Shown here piece by piece: positions 7,883-15,914 of a DNA stretch of 36,805 nt (the stretch's first letter is position 1; each line of letters starts with the position of its first letter). The stretch comes from an uncultured Chryseobacterium sp. (GTDB lineage Bacteria > Bacteroidota > Bacteroidia > Flavobacteriales > Weeksellaceae). The stretch is from assembly GCF_913776365.1 (NCBI RefSeq), contig NZ_CAJYMO010000115.1, positions 1 to 36,805 on the forward strand. The letters run 5' to 3'. The notes beneath the pieces were generated by a model, which was not told where the DNA came from, did no database searches, and saw nothing but the letters and a program-made list of their open reading frames with translations. The translations under genes and the position numbers were made by a program.

Positions 7883-9493
7883 ATGCATAGATTTTTTTCA
7901 GATTCAGACAGCGATACCCTTCTTGAGATCCTCAGACAGTCAGGTGATGCCACTGCTATTTATACAGGTCCTGAATTCCGGATTCAGTTTGTAAATGATG
8001 CCATGCTGACCATCTGGGGAAAAGACCGGTCCGTTCACGGCCTTACCTTTAGAGAAGCACTTCCTGAAATGGACGGCCAGCCGTTCTCCGATATCCTGAA
8101 TGAGGTCTTGAATACGGGAAAAATATTCGAAGCCAGGGATATGGCTGCCACCCTGAAGATCAGCGGAACCCTGGTTACTTCTTATTTTGATTTTATCTTC
8201 AAGCCTATCTTAAATGCAGCAGGTGAAGTCTTCAGCATCCTCCATACGGCAGTGAATGTTACCGAGCGGATGCATGCCTGGAAACTCGTCCGGGAAAAAG
8301 AAGACCGCGAGCAGCAGATCAATGAGGAGCTTATGGCTGCCAATGAAGAATACCATGTAACCAATGAAGAACTGAATGAAACCAATAACCGACTGATCAA
8401 AAGCATCAACCAGAAAAAGGAACTGGAAGAAATATTAAGGAGCAGCGAAAAAAGGATGCAGGACATCCTGGAAACAATGGCGGAAGGAATGGGCATTACC
8501 GATATAAAAGGACAGATGGTCTATGCCAATCCTATGGCGCAGCAGATCCTGGGGCTTTGCGAAAGCGATATCAAGGACAGGACCTTTGATGATCCGCGGT
8601 GGCAGAACCTCAGGCTGGACGGAACCCCTTTACCTTCCGAAGAGCACCCCATGTCCATTATGAAAAGGACCGGCAAACCTGTTTATGATCATGAAATCGG
8701 GGTCCAGCCACCGGACAGGGATGTTTTTTATATCTCCATCAATGCCGCCCCTATCTTTAATAAAGACGGCCATTTTGCCGGCGGTATCGCCACCTTTACA
8801 GACGTAACGGCCAGGCGGATGATCCTGCAGGGCAAAGATGATTTCATCAGCATTGCAAGCCATGAGCTGAAAACCCCTGTTACCGCACTGAAGGCCTCGC
8901 TTCAGCTTTTGCAGCGCTCCCACCATAAATTGCCGGACGAAGCCCGTACCAAGCTTTTAACCCAGGCGATGAAGAGCCTGGAAAAACTCTCACAGCTGAT
9001 CGCCGACCTTCTGGATACCAGCAGGATGGAACAGGGATATGTAAAGCCGGAGAAAAAAGCATTTACTTTTCGTCAGCTGCTTGAAGACTGCTGTTCAGAC
9101 CTCATTCAGCAGGCGGATGCATCTATTGTCTTTGAAGGTGATGTTTTAAAAACCATTGAGGCGGATCCGCAGCAGATCGGGCAGGTCATCATTAATTTTG
9201 TGACCAATGCCATCAAATATGCACCGGGTTCAGGAATTATCATCAATGCGGAAACAACTGAATATAATGAGTTAAAAATAAGCGTGATCGATCAGGGCCC
9301 CGGTATTCCCCAGGACAAACTCGCCCACCTTTTCAAACGGTATTACCGTACGGATTACCGGGGACAGAAGTTTACCGGGCTGGGACTGGGACTGTACATC
9401 AGCGCGGAAATCATCAAGAACCACGGCGGGCAGATCGGTGTGGAAAGTGAGATTTCAAAAGGAAGCAGATTTTGGTTCACATTACCGCTTTAG
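7883..9493 (+). CDS. Soluble PAS-PAS sensor histidine kinase
   Basis: Cytoplasmic two-component sensor kinase of 536 residues with no transmembrane segment. PAS domain 1 covers about residues 15-128. A Glu/Asn-rich coiled coil at about 135-190 has repeating NEEL units. PAS domain 2 is at about 190-312. The dimerisation/phosphoacceptor domain has His327 in the H-box ASHELKTP. The ATPase domain shows an N-box (NFVTNAIKYAP), G1 (DQGPGIP) and G2 (GLGLGLYIS). No receiver domain is attached and no response regulator is adjacent; the nearest receivers are at 16.6 and 17.4 kb. The convergent CinA-like gene ends 67 bp downstream. The signal is unknown. Confidence 0.93.
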   Translation: MHRFFSDSDSDTLLEILRQSGDATAIYTGPEFRIQFVNDAMLTIWGKDRSVHGLTFREALPEMDGQPFSDILNEVLNTGKIFEARDMAATLKISGTLVTSYFDFIFKPILNAAGEVFSILHTAVNVTERMHAWKLVREKEDREQQINEELMAANEEYHVTNEELNETNNRLIKSINQKKELEEILRSSEKRMQDILETMAEGMGITDIKGQMVYANPMAQQILGLCESDIKDRTFDDPRWQNLRLDGTPLPSEEHPMSIMKRTGKPVYDHEIGVQPPDRDVFYISINAAPIFNKDGHFAGGIATFTDVTARRMILQGKDDFISIASHELKTPVTALKASLQLLQRSHHKLPDEARTKLLTQAMKSLEKLSQLIADLLDTSRMEQGYVKPEKKAFTFRQLLEDCCSDLIQQADASIVFEGDVLKTIEADPQQIGQVIINFVTNAIKYAPGSGIIINAETTEYNELKISVIDQGPGIPQDKLAHLFKRYYRTDYRGQKFTGLGLGLYISAEIIKNHGGQIGVESEISKGSRFWFTLPL

Positions 9494-9559
9494 CACGTCA
9501 TCACCTCACCTGCAGTCAGAATTTGGTGGATGAAAGCAGCAGTCATAAAATCAGTACCC

Positions 9560-10141
9560 TCATGAGATCGCCTGTCTCTCCATCCTGATCTTATCCAGTT
9601 CCAGCTTAAAGCAGCCCAGGATAAATTCACTGTAATAAAGCTGGGCCTTCAGCGGCAGCGTACGTGAATGGAGATCCAGTTTTTCAGAAAGAATGATCTT
9701 CCCATGACGGGAGATGGAAAAAAACGCATAGAGCTTGTGTTGCGATTCCTTTACGGCAGCAGCATATCCGGTAACGGCAATTGACCAGTCGGTTCTGAAC
9801 TTTGCCGCTACCTGCAGAGCCATTTCTTCAGCAATATTGGGAGATACTCCATGGCAATAGGAAGCTTCATCCTGATCGATATTAAAAAAATCCAGTTCGC
9901 CGTTGATTTCCTGTTCAGTAATTCCTCCTTTGAAAAAACGCGAGGCGTCTTTTACCTGCGAAAATGAAAACTGTAAAAACCCTGATGTTACAGTCTCCGC
10001 AACAGATACCGTCTCATGAACAGCAGCCAGCTCCTCACCTATGAATTCCAGCAGATTCTGTAATTCCACCAGAAAATGGATAAATGATTTTGCATTGAGC
10101 TGCTCAATGGTCAATTCAATTTTTGAAGGTTTTAAAATCAT
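9560..10141 (-). CDS. CinA-like protein, probably without amidohydrolase activity
   Basis: Resembles the C-terminal CinA/PncC domain, which in active members deamidates nicotinamide mononucleotide in the pyridine nucleotide salvage cycle. The recognisable core runs from VSVAETVTSGFLQ (about residues 45-57) through FFKGGIT and ending near DWSIAVTGYAAAV (about 119-130). The canonical AESCTGG is AETVTSG here, so the Ser is Thr50. The usual NEAK-type segment after the TYS block is replaced, and the glycine-rich loop after AVTG is absent. It is probably a degenerate or repurposed member. The start at 10141 gives 193 residues; a longer form from 10234 adds 31 residues that look unrelated to the family. 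It lies downstream of the exonuclease VII-like gene on the same strand, with a 156-bp gap. Confidence 0.75.
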   Translation of the reverse strand: MILKPSKIELTIEQLNAKSFIHFLVELQNLLEFIGEELAAVHETVSVAETVTSGFLQFSFSQVKDASRFFKGGITEQEINGELDFFNIDQDEASYCHGVSPNIAEEMALQVAAKFRTDWSIAVTGYAAAVKESQHKLYAFFSISRHGKIILSEKLDLHSRTLPLKAQLYYSEFILGCFKLELDKIRMERQAIS

Positions 10142-10297
10142 AGGAGATAATTTTGCTAAGCCATTTTTTCTTCTGAGAAATTCCCGGCTCTCTATCCAAC
10201 ATCCTGAAAGACACTTAACAAGAGAGAAATTCAACAGTAGATCAGTCCTATCTAAAATTACGCCATTATGATGAAAAAAAATATTTTGTGGTATGGT

Positions 10298-11728
10298 TTA
10301 TCGTATTCCTGCCAGTACATATCCGATAATCAGCGCCATGATGGCCACAATAATTATTTTGATATAACCGGTTTTGTTTGCTTCCGATTTTTGCTGCAGC
10401 CTGGCATTTTCATGGGCAGCGGTTTCAAGGGCAGCTTTTAAAACGGCTGTTTTTTCATTTACTGCCGCCTGTATGTTCTTTTCATACAGGGCAGCCAGCT
10501 CTTTTTTTGCCGCTTCTGATTCATCCTGGTACTGTTTCTGCTGAGCGGAAAAGTTTTTATAAAGGTCCTGCAACTGCTCTGAGGCGTCTTTCTGCAGCTT
10601 CTTGAATTCTTCATTTCTTCCGGCCAGCTGCCCGGTTAAGGTCTCCACCTGCTTACCGTAGGTTTCTGTCATCTGCCCTTTCAGCTTTTCCATCTCTTCA
10701 TTACGGACTTTCAGCTGATCATTGAAAGTCCTGGTCTGCTGTTCCATCTGCTCTTTAAAGGTTTTCTGGGCTTCGGTAAATTCTTCATTCTTCTTCCTCA
10801 GTTGCTGGGTAAGTGTAGTCACCTGCTCGGCAAACTGTCCGGAAACATCTTTTTTCACCTCTTCAATGAGCAGGGCCCGGGAATTTGATTTTTCCTCAGA
10901 AAGTTTACTGATCACCGCGTGAAGGCCGGCGCCGTAATCATGCGGAAGGTGGAACCTTCTGTCCGCCAGTTTATCTAACAGGGTCTCATCTACCGTGTGC
11001 CCCAGCGCAGTGATGGTAATACAGGGGAGATCAATGAATTTTTCCGCCAGGGAAAGGTTGTTGAAAACGTCAAAGCTCTGGCGGTCGCCGCCCCCCCGGA
11101 CCAGGGCAATAATATCGTATCCGGCGGGCAGAATCCGTTGCAGCAGTTCAGAAACGGAAGTAGCCGAGGTAATATTACAGGTGAATTCATCAATTTCAAA
11201 TTCCCTGGAGGAAACATCAATTCCTTCATAGAAATCTTTATGGACGATGGCCTGATGGCCATAGATGTTGGCGACTTTCACTTTTTCAGACCTCAGCACC
11301 TTGTTTCTGACAAAGGTTTCAAGATCGCGCGAACCTTTTTCCAGTTTTTTCTGAATCAGTTCATAACGTTTCAGATCTTCTTCGGAAACCGATTTTTCTT
11401 CCTGGGCAATAATTTCATCCACTACAAAAACGAGCTCAATACTTGAATTCTTAATCCGTTTTTCTATAAATCCGCGCAGGGTATAGATTTCGTTGTTTAC
11501 GATCCTGCTCCTGAGCAGCCCGGGCATTTTGACACCGATGGACGTACTATCACTTTCAGAATACAGCAGGTCATAATAATAGTTGACGTATGCTTTTCCG
11601 CCGCCGTAGGAATACCGCCCTTTCAGGTAAATAAGATTAACGGTGGCATTCAGTTTTAAAGCATTGTTGAACAGTCCGATAACGGCTGCCGGTGAATAAA
11701 TGGAATACGTAAGTTCGCTGCCCTGCAT
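10298..11728 (-). CDS. Exonuclease VII large-subunit-like protein with coiled coil and C-terminal membrane anchor
   Basis: Divergent XseA-type protein of 476 residues. The N-terminal region (about 1-110) keeps an OB-fold-like pattern ending in YTLRGFIEK and ELVFVVDEI. The catalytic region (about 120-280) has IIALVRGGGDRQ (RGGG 211-214) and then ALGHTVDETLLDKLADRR (G243, H244, D247, D256, R257). These match the VGHExDxT...ADxR pattern of XseA. From about 270 to 450 there is a long charged coiled coil with repeated RNEE/KNEE units, and residues 455-473 form a single hydrophobic helix at the extreme C-terminus. No xseB small-subunit gene is adjacent. Classical XseA is soluble and partners with XseB, so a membrane-tethered stand-alone version is unusual. 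It is transcribed alone from a -7 box 37 bp upstream. Confidence 0.85.
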   Translation of the reverse strand: MQGSELTYSIYSPAAVIGLFNNALKLNATVNLIYLKGRYSYGGGKAYVNYYYDLLYSESDSTSIGVKMPGLLRSRIVNNEIYTLRGFIEKRIKNSSIELVFVVDEIIAQEEKSVSEEDLKRYELIQKKLEKGSRDLETFVRNKVLRSEKVKVANIYGHQAIVHKDFYEGIDVSSREFEIDEFTCNITSATSVSELLQRILPAGYDIIALVRGGGDRQSFDVFNNLSLAEKFIDLPCITITALGHTVDETLLDKLADRRFHLPHDYGAGLHAVISKLSEEKSNSRALLIEEVKKDVSGQFAEQVTTLTQQLRKKNEEFTEAQKTFKEQMEQQTRTFNDQLKVRNEEMEKLKGQMTETYGKQVETLTGQLAGRNEEFKKLQKDASEQLQDLYKNFSAQQKQYQDESEAAKKELAALYEKNIQAAVNEKTAVLKAALETAAHENARLQQKSEANKTGYIKIIIVAIMALIIGYVLAGIR

Positions 11729-11764
11729 AATGAATAATCTGACGGATGAAACGGAAGTTCTTCA

Positions 11765-11772
11765 CAAAGATA
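11765..11772 (-). promoter_or_regulatory. -7 box of the exonuclease VII-like gene
   Basis: On the minus strand this reads TATCTTTG, an exact Bacteroidota -7 match, 36 bp upstream of the ATG at 11728. The -33 element is not convincing. Confidence 0.45.
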
Positions 11773-11955
11773 AGGCTCATGAGGAAATAAAAACCCGATA
11801 AAGCAATATTTTATATTCTATAAGGTAATATTTCATTTATAATAGACTGAAAGAATACGCTGAATTTCCTGGATTTCCCACCGTTCAGATCCCTTGTAAA
11901 ATGTTCATTCTCCTCCCGGCCGACCGGTCAGTACAAATATCTTCCTGGGATTACT

Positions 11956-12552
11956 TCAGTAAAAAATTTTGCTGTTGTGGATTTTCACCAGATTCTGGGC
12001 TTCCATTTTTTTGATGGTCCGGATCACGGTTTCTACCCTGAGCCCGGCAAGCGTCGCCAGCTGGGAACGGGTGTACTGTACTTCAAAGCTGAACTTCGTA
12101 TCAAAACCAAAATACCCTTTAATATGGTCCAGCAGTTTCTGAAGTTTGATCAGCGGATCCGTGATAGAAAGAAATGTGGAAATCAGATACCTGAAATGCA
12201 GCCGGTCTGCCGTATACCGGCTCACTTTCAGCATAAAATCGGGTTCGGTACGGATGAGTTTCATGAAAATTTCCTTTTCCAGCCTGATGATTTCACAGGC
12301 TGTTACAGCAACGGCATTGATACCGTACAGATTCTCGGTAAACAGGTAACTTTCGCCTATGCAATGCCCTTTGAAAGGAAAACCATGTACGAATTCTTTC
12401 CCGTCTTCCATAAAATTATTCAGTTTTACAGTTCCGGAAAGAATCTGCAGATAATTTTTTGCTGCAGTCCCTTCATGAAAAATATAATCCCCTGCACTAT
12501 ATGTCTGTATTTTAGCTCCATGAGAAAACAATATATCCTCAGATATCACCAT
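11956..12552 (-). CDS. Crp/Fnr family transcriptional regulator
   Basis: Regulator of 198 residues with an N-terminal cyclic-nucleotide-binding-like beta-barrel (about 8-110, SAGDYIFHEG and LQILSGTVKLNN) and a C-terminal winged HTH (about 140-195, YTRSQLATLAGLRVETVIR). The Arg-Ser of the cAMP phosphate-binding cassette is not conserved (GESYLFTENLYGINAV), and there is no N-terminal Fe-S cysteine set of Fnr. The effector is therefore unlikely to be cAMP or oxygen sensed through an FeS cluster. A promoter is visible upstream. Neighbours on the same strand are the YqcI-DUF1989-decarboxylase operon upstream and the exonuclease VII-like gene downstream. A control relationship with either is possible but unproven. 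Confidence 0.9.
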   Translation of the reverse strand: MVISEDILFSHGAKIQTYSAGDYIFHEGTAAKNYLQILSGTVKLNNFMEDGKEFVHGFPFKGHCIGESYLFTENLYGINAVAVTACEIIRLEKEIFMKLIRTEPDFMLKVSRYTADRLHFRYLISTFLSITDPLIKLQKLLDHIKGYFGFDTKFSFEVQYTRSQLATLAGLRVETVIRTIKKMEAQNLVKIHNSKIFY

Positions 12553-12909
12553 TGTATGTTATTAAGATGCTAAAATTAATAAAACCCTGAAAATCTGACA
12601 ATTTTATAAATACCACATCTGATGAAAAGCCCGTTAAAAACAATAATTCCTGAAAAAGGATGGTTAATAAGATAATATTTCTTTTCAGGATTCTCTGAAA
12701 ATACTTACTGCATGGTGGACAGATTCCGTTTGCAACAACAATTCTTTCACTGTTGGCTTATCTGATAAGCTCTGTCAGTATATGGCGGCTGTAAATTTTT
12801 ACTATACCCTGCCTCTTCCGAAAATGCCGGATATTTTGTAAATGAGGGATAAAATCCGGTATGAAGATGTACAGTTACCATTCCCGGAGAAGACCGTGCG
12901 GCAGATTTT
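12553..12909. other. Intergenic region between the decarboxylase operon and the Crp/Fnr gene
   Basis: 357 bp with no supported gene. It carries the Crp/Fnr promoter at its left end and otherwise AT-rich sequence. No clear terminator hairpin for the decarboxylase operon was seen. Confidence 0.4.
12571..12601 (-). promoter_or_regulatory. Promoter of the Crp/Fnr regulator
   Basis: On the minus strand, TTG (12601-12599) is followed after 20 bp by TAATTTTA (12578-12571), one mismatch from TAnnTTTG. It ends 18 bp before the ATG. Confidence 0.45.
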
Positions 12910-14637
12910 TTAATTCGAATTGAAATACGGCATCACTTCATCCCGTGCTATGCGTATACAGGTCAGGGCATGATCTATGATTTCTTCAGTAACAAATACA
13001 TTTACCGGATAGACCTTAAGGGCATAGACCACGGCATTACTGTCATCACAATTTGTATAGGCAGCAGGTCTGAATCCTTTGGTAAGGCTCAGATAAGGAG
13101 TAAAGAGCCCGTTGATTTTTCTACCTTCCCTGAACCATTGCCATAAGAGTTCACCGATAGATTCTGTGAGCTTATTGTGGCGGGTAAGCGCATCCTGGTA
13201 GGCAGCATCGCAAAGTTCGTGCTCAAATTGAGAAGATGCACAGGTATCCGGGGGATAAATCCTCAGCAGCACTACACTGCCGTTATCGGCGCGGTTGGCA
13301 CAAACCATATCCGTGTATGCATCCATTTTCTGCAGCAAATAGCACTTATTTTCCAGCCCGCGTGCCAGGACAGCCCTGATGCCTTCCGAACCCATATATC
13401 TGAGGGTGGCCCAGCCAGCCATAGATCCCGATGCCGATCTTGAGACTTCAAGCGTATAATTGTGAGGGTTATAATCACCGCGTTCCTGCAGGTAGGCTGC
13501 CTCTTTACGTCTGAGCAGCTGTTCAAATTCTTCGGCATCCCGATACACAAACATACTGCTTGCCAGGGGTGCAAAGCTTTTATGGAAATCTACTCCGAAG
13601 GCATCGGCATAACGGATCTCCTCAACAGCCCTGAGGTTTTTGCCAGCCGCTTCCAGTACAGATGCTGAAAGACCCATAGGATTATTTATAAAATCATAAT
13701 CCCTAAAGGCCATCCAGGCCCAGCCGATTACCGCATCACAATACAATAATGTTTTCCCGTATTCAGGACTGTTGGGATACTGATCCAACAGTTCCCTGAC
13801 TTTTTTAACAGGATCGAAGGCGCAGGCATCGGTGGTGGCCATCGTACAGATGACAGAAACCACAGGAATATTGCGGGCGGTGCATGTTTTAAGGATTTCT
13901 TCAAGATGATCCGGGTCCATCATGTTGGAGTCCGGAAGGGTTCTGACCGTGATGATATGATCCATTCCCAACCCCGTCCAGTCTGTGCTGTTGAGCATGG
14001 CATAATGTGCCTGTTCGGAACAGATGATCTTTGCATCCGTACGGATCCCTTTGTTCCTGGAATCCGGAAGCACCCGGCTTAGTGCATATTTCAGCTGGTA
14101 CATCCAGCATCCTGACCCTCCGTAGGTGTACAGGCCCCCTGCCTTCCGTGCATCCCATCCGGCAAGATCTGCCAGGATGGCTGCGGATTCCAGTTCTGCT
14201 TTGGCTGTATTCCAGGCATATTCCGCTTCCAGGATATTCGGAGAAAAGACCTGGGTAAGCATAGATGCAATGATGGCCGCCGTATTTTCCTGAGGACAGA
14301 TGTTGCTCATATTCAGAGGATGGCCCCAGTTAGGCAATCCTTCAAACATGGCAGTGACCTCACCGATCACCTCATCCAGCGGTTTCCCTCTGTCCTGCAG
14401 TTTTGCCTGGTGAAAAGAATCCCTGGTAAGAGCAAGGCTGGCATCATGACCAAGAAAAGCGGCGCTGTTTGCCTGGGAAGGCTTAAGATGATTGATTTGC
14501 TGTACGGCTCCGGCAATAGCGGTAGCCAAAGCATCATTATTCCCGTTTGTGAAAGGCGAAGCAAAAAGATGTTCTGCACTGAAACCTGAAACCTCTGCTA
14601 CGGATACGCCGGCTCCGCTTTCCTCATTTTTTATCAT
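12910..14637 (-). CDS. PLP-dependent group II amino-acid decarboxylase
   Basis: Fold-type I PLP enzyme of 575 residues in the glutamate/aromatic-amino-acid/diaminobutyrate decarboxylase family, expected to remove the alpha-carboxylate from an amino acid and give an amine. Visible active-site features are His211 (SEQAHYA, stacking on the PLP ring), Asp301 (YCDAVIGWAW, pairing with the pyridine nitrogen) and the Schiff-base Lys353 in GVDFHKSFAPL. The glycine block TYGGSGCW lies at about 171-178. It is somewhat longer than bacterial GAD (about 465). It is the last gene of a three-gene operon, 3 bp after the DUF1989 gene. The partners suggest an N-hydroxylated or guanidino amino acid substrate; that part is inference. 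Confidence 0.88.
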   Translation of the reverse strand: MIKNEESGAGVSVAEVSGFSAEHLFASPFTNGNNDALATAIAGAVQQINHLKPSQANSAAFLGHDASLALTRDSFHQAKLQDRGKPLDEVIGEVTAMFEGLPNWGHPLNMSNICPQENTAAIIASMLTQVFSPNILEAEYAWNTAKAELESAAILADLAGWDARKAGGLYTYGGSGCWMYQLKYALSRVLPDSRNKGIRTDAKIICSEQAHYAMLNSTDWTGLGMDHIITVRTLPDSNMMDPDHLEEILKTCTARNIPVVSVICTMATTDACAFDPVKKVRELLDQYPNSPEYGKTLLYCDAVIGWAWMAFRDYDFINNPMGLSASVLEAAGKNLRAVEEIRYADAFGVDFHKSFAPLASSMFVYRDAEEFEQLLRRKEAAYLQERGDYNPHNYTLEVSRSASGSMAGWATLRYMGSEGIRAVLARGLENKCYLLQKMDAYTDMVCANRADNGSVVLLRIYPPDTCASSQFEHELCDAAYQDALTRHNKLTESIGELLWQWFREGRKINGLFTPYLSLTKGFRPAAYTNCDDSNAVVYALKVYPVNVFVTEEIIDHALTCIRIARDEVMPYFNSN

Positions 14638-14640
14638 AAT

Positions 14641-15228
14641 TTACAGATCGGCATTCACAGAATAACCGATGGGCTTGAATGAATAATTATTTGACATTTC
14701 CGCAGAACAGGCCGTCATTCCTACGATCAGGTCCATTTTGGCTTCAATAACAATATGGTCTCCGGCACCGCTTTTGGGAGGCAGGACGCTTATCTTGCCG
14801 CTTTCCCCGTCAACGGCAACATGCATGAAAACATTAAAGCAGATCGGGATTTCATCAGGAGTGATACCATACGGCTCAAGTGCCTCGCATAAATTTCCGA
14901 AACAACCTCTGTGCGGATGGGTATCGCCATAAATGATTCTGAAAGTATCGGCGCTGCACGGAGTCAGCAGAAAATCATGACGGCCTACGGTATCTTCCAC
15001 GATTTCGAACATGATATTGCTGCGGTTGGAATAAAAGGGATTTCCCTTGGTCAGGAAAATGGTTTCTGCATAATCAATGGTCCTTCCTGACGAAAGATAT
15101 TCTTTGGGATCATGTTCATTGAAGCAGATAAAATCGGAGACCTGTTCTCCTTGGATATCGGTTATGGTAAGTCGTTCTCCTTTTTTCAGGATAAAGGCAG
15201 CTCCGCTGCGTGGGGGTATGGTGTTCAT
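14641..15228 (-). CDS. DUF1989 (urea carboxylase-associated) family protein
   Basis: Soluble protein of 195 residues matching DUF1989. Members include the CgdA/CgdB subunits of carboxyguanidine deiminase, which act in guanidine breakdown, while other members have unknown activity. Family marks are IPPRSGAAF near the start, GEQVSDFICFN, the Cys/Asn-rich block RGCFGNLCEALEPYGI, then PICFNVFMHVAVD, and the GDHIVIEAKMDLIVGMTACSAE segment with a conserved Cys. The ATG region overlaps the end of the YqcI/YcgG gene by 4 bp, and the decarboxylase follows 3 bp later. Translation is therefore likely coupled and the product shares one pathway with its neighbours. No urea carboxylase or guanidine carboxylase is nearby, so the usual guanidine pathway is not indicated. 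Confidence 0.88.
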   Translation of the reverse strand: MNTIPPRSGAAFILKKGERLTITDIQGEQVSDFICFNEHDPKEYLSSGRTIDYAETIFLTKGNPFYSNRSNIMFEIVEDTVGRHDFLLTPCSADTFRIIYGDTHPHRGCFGNLCEALEPYGITPDEIPICFNVFMHVAVDGESGKISVLPPKSGAGDHIVIEAKMDLIVGMTACSAEMSNNYSFKPIGYSVNADL

Positions 15229-15914
15229 CGGTTGATTGCTTTAAAAGGGCATTGCCAGTTACTATCATATTGCATGCCACTGTACTGGTATACTTCTGAT
15301 GCAGCACCGAAATCCTGCAGCATCGGATTGATTGATCCGCTGAGGGCCACATCCCTTTTACGGACAATATTTTTCATCTTATCGTAACGTTTCAGCGTAC
15401 GGAGCTCCTCAAACTGGGCGTGCGGGTTGAATACAAGTGTAGGATACTTGAACCGGCGGGCTTCACGGCTGCTGTCAGGATTCAGTCCGATGACAAAAAA
15501 AGCTTCCTCCTTCAGGCTGAAACTGAACTGATCGGAATGAGGATCCGGACTTACCCGCTGATCATATGGGTATTGTGCGGAATCAAGATCAGACAACGCC
15601 TGCAGGCGCATCCAGAGAAAACGTTCGAACATGGTTTCATTAAGCCCTTCGGATTCCGGAAAAATAACGCATGCTGTATGAAAATGGTTTTCAGCGCTTC
15701 TGTATTCTTCAACAAAGCCATAAATAAACTCCAGGATTTCCCGGTCATCTTTCGGACAGGCGATATGACCTGCTACGAACAGTTTCATCTGGTCTCTGCT
15801 CAAAGCAGCTTTCGCGGCCACACATGGAAATGAGGCGTCGTCTACAAATGCTCTGAAAGCATCTTCCGCGATCAGTACCTGATCGGGATTTTGTCTGTTT
15901 GTGATTGGTGTCAT
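15225..15914 (-). CDS. YqcI/YcgG family protein, GntA-like putative haem N-hydroxylase
   Basis: First gene of the operon; 229 residues. It shows the YqcI/YcgG pattern: FPCVAAKAAL (Cys31), the central FERFLWMRLQALSDLD block, then RVSPDPHSDQFSFSL, and the strongly typical tail FFVIGLNPDSSREARR and VFNPHAQFEELR (His165). The family contains GntA, the haem-dependent N-hydroxylase of guanitoxin biosynthesis, so N-oxygenation of an amine or guanidine is the best functional guess. His165 and Cys31 are candidate haem or active-site residues, but this is inference. None of the other guanitoxin genes are present. A 663-bp non-coding region lies upstream. The 4-bp overlap with the DUF1989 gene supports a common role. 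Confidence 0.85.
   Translation of the reverse strand: MTPITNRQNPDQVLIAEDAFRAFVDDASFPCVAAKAALSRDQMKLFVAGHIACPKDDREILEFIYGFVEEYRSAENHFHTACVIFPESEGLNETMFERFLWMRLQALSDLDSAQYPYDQRVSPDPHSDQFSFSLKEEAFFVIGLNPDSSREARRFKYPTLVFNPHAQFEELRTLKRYDKMKNIVRKRDVALSGSINPMLQDFGAASEVYQYSGMQYDSNWQCPFKAINR

Noticed and set aside
12910..15914. Complete guanitoxin or guanidine-degradation cluster
   Set aside because: Only the GntA-like and DUF1989 families are shared; the other pathway genes (such as a guanidine carboxylase, allophanate hydrolase or guanitoxin methyltransferases) are absent from the window.
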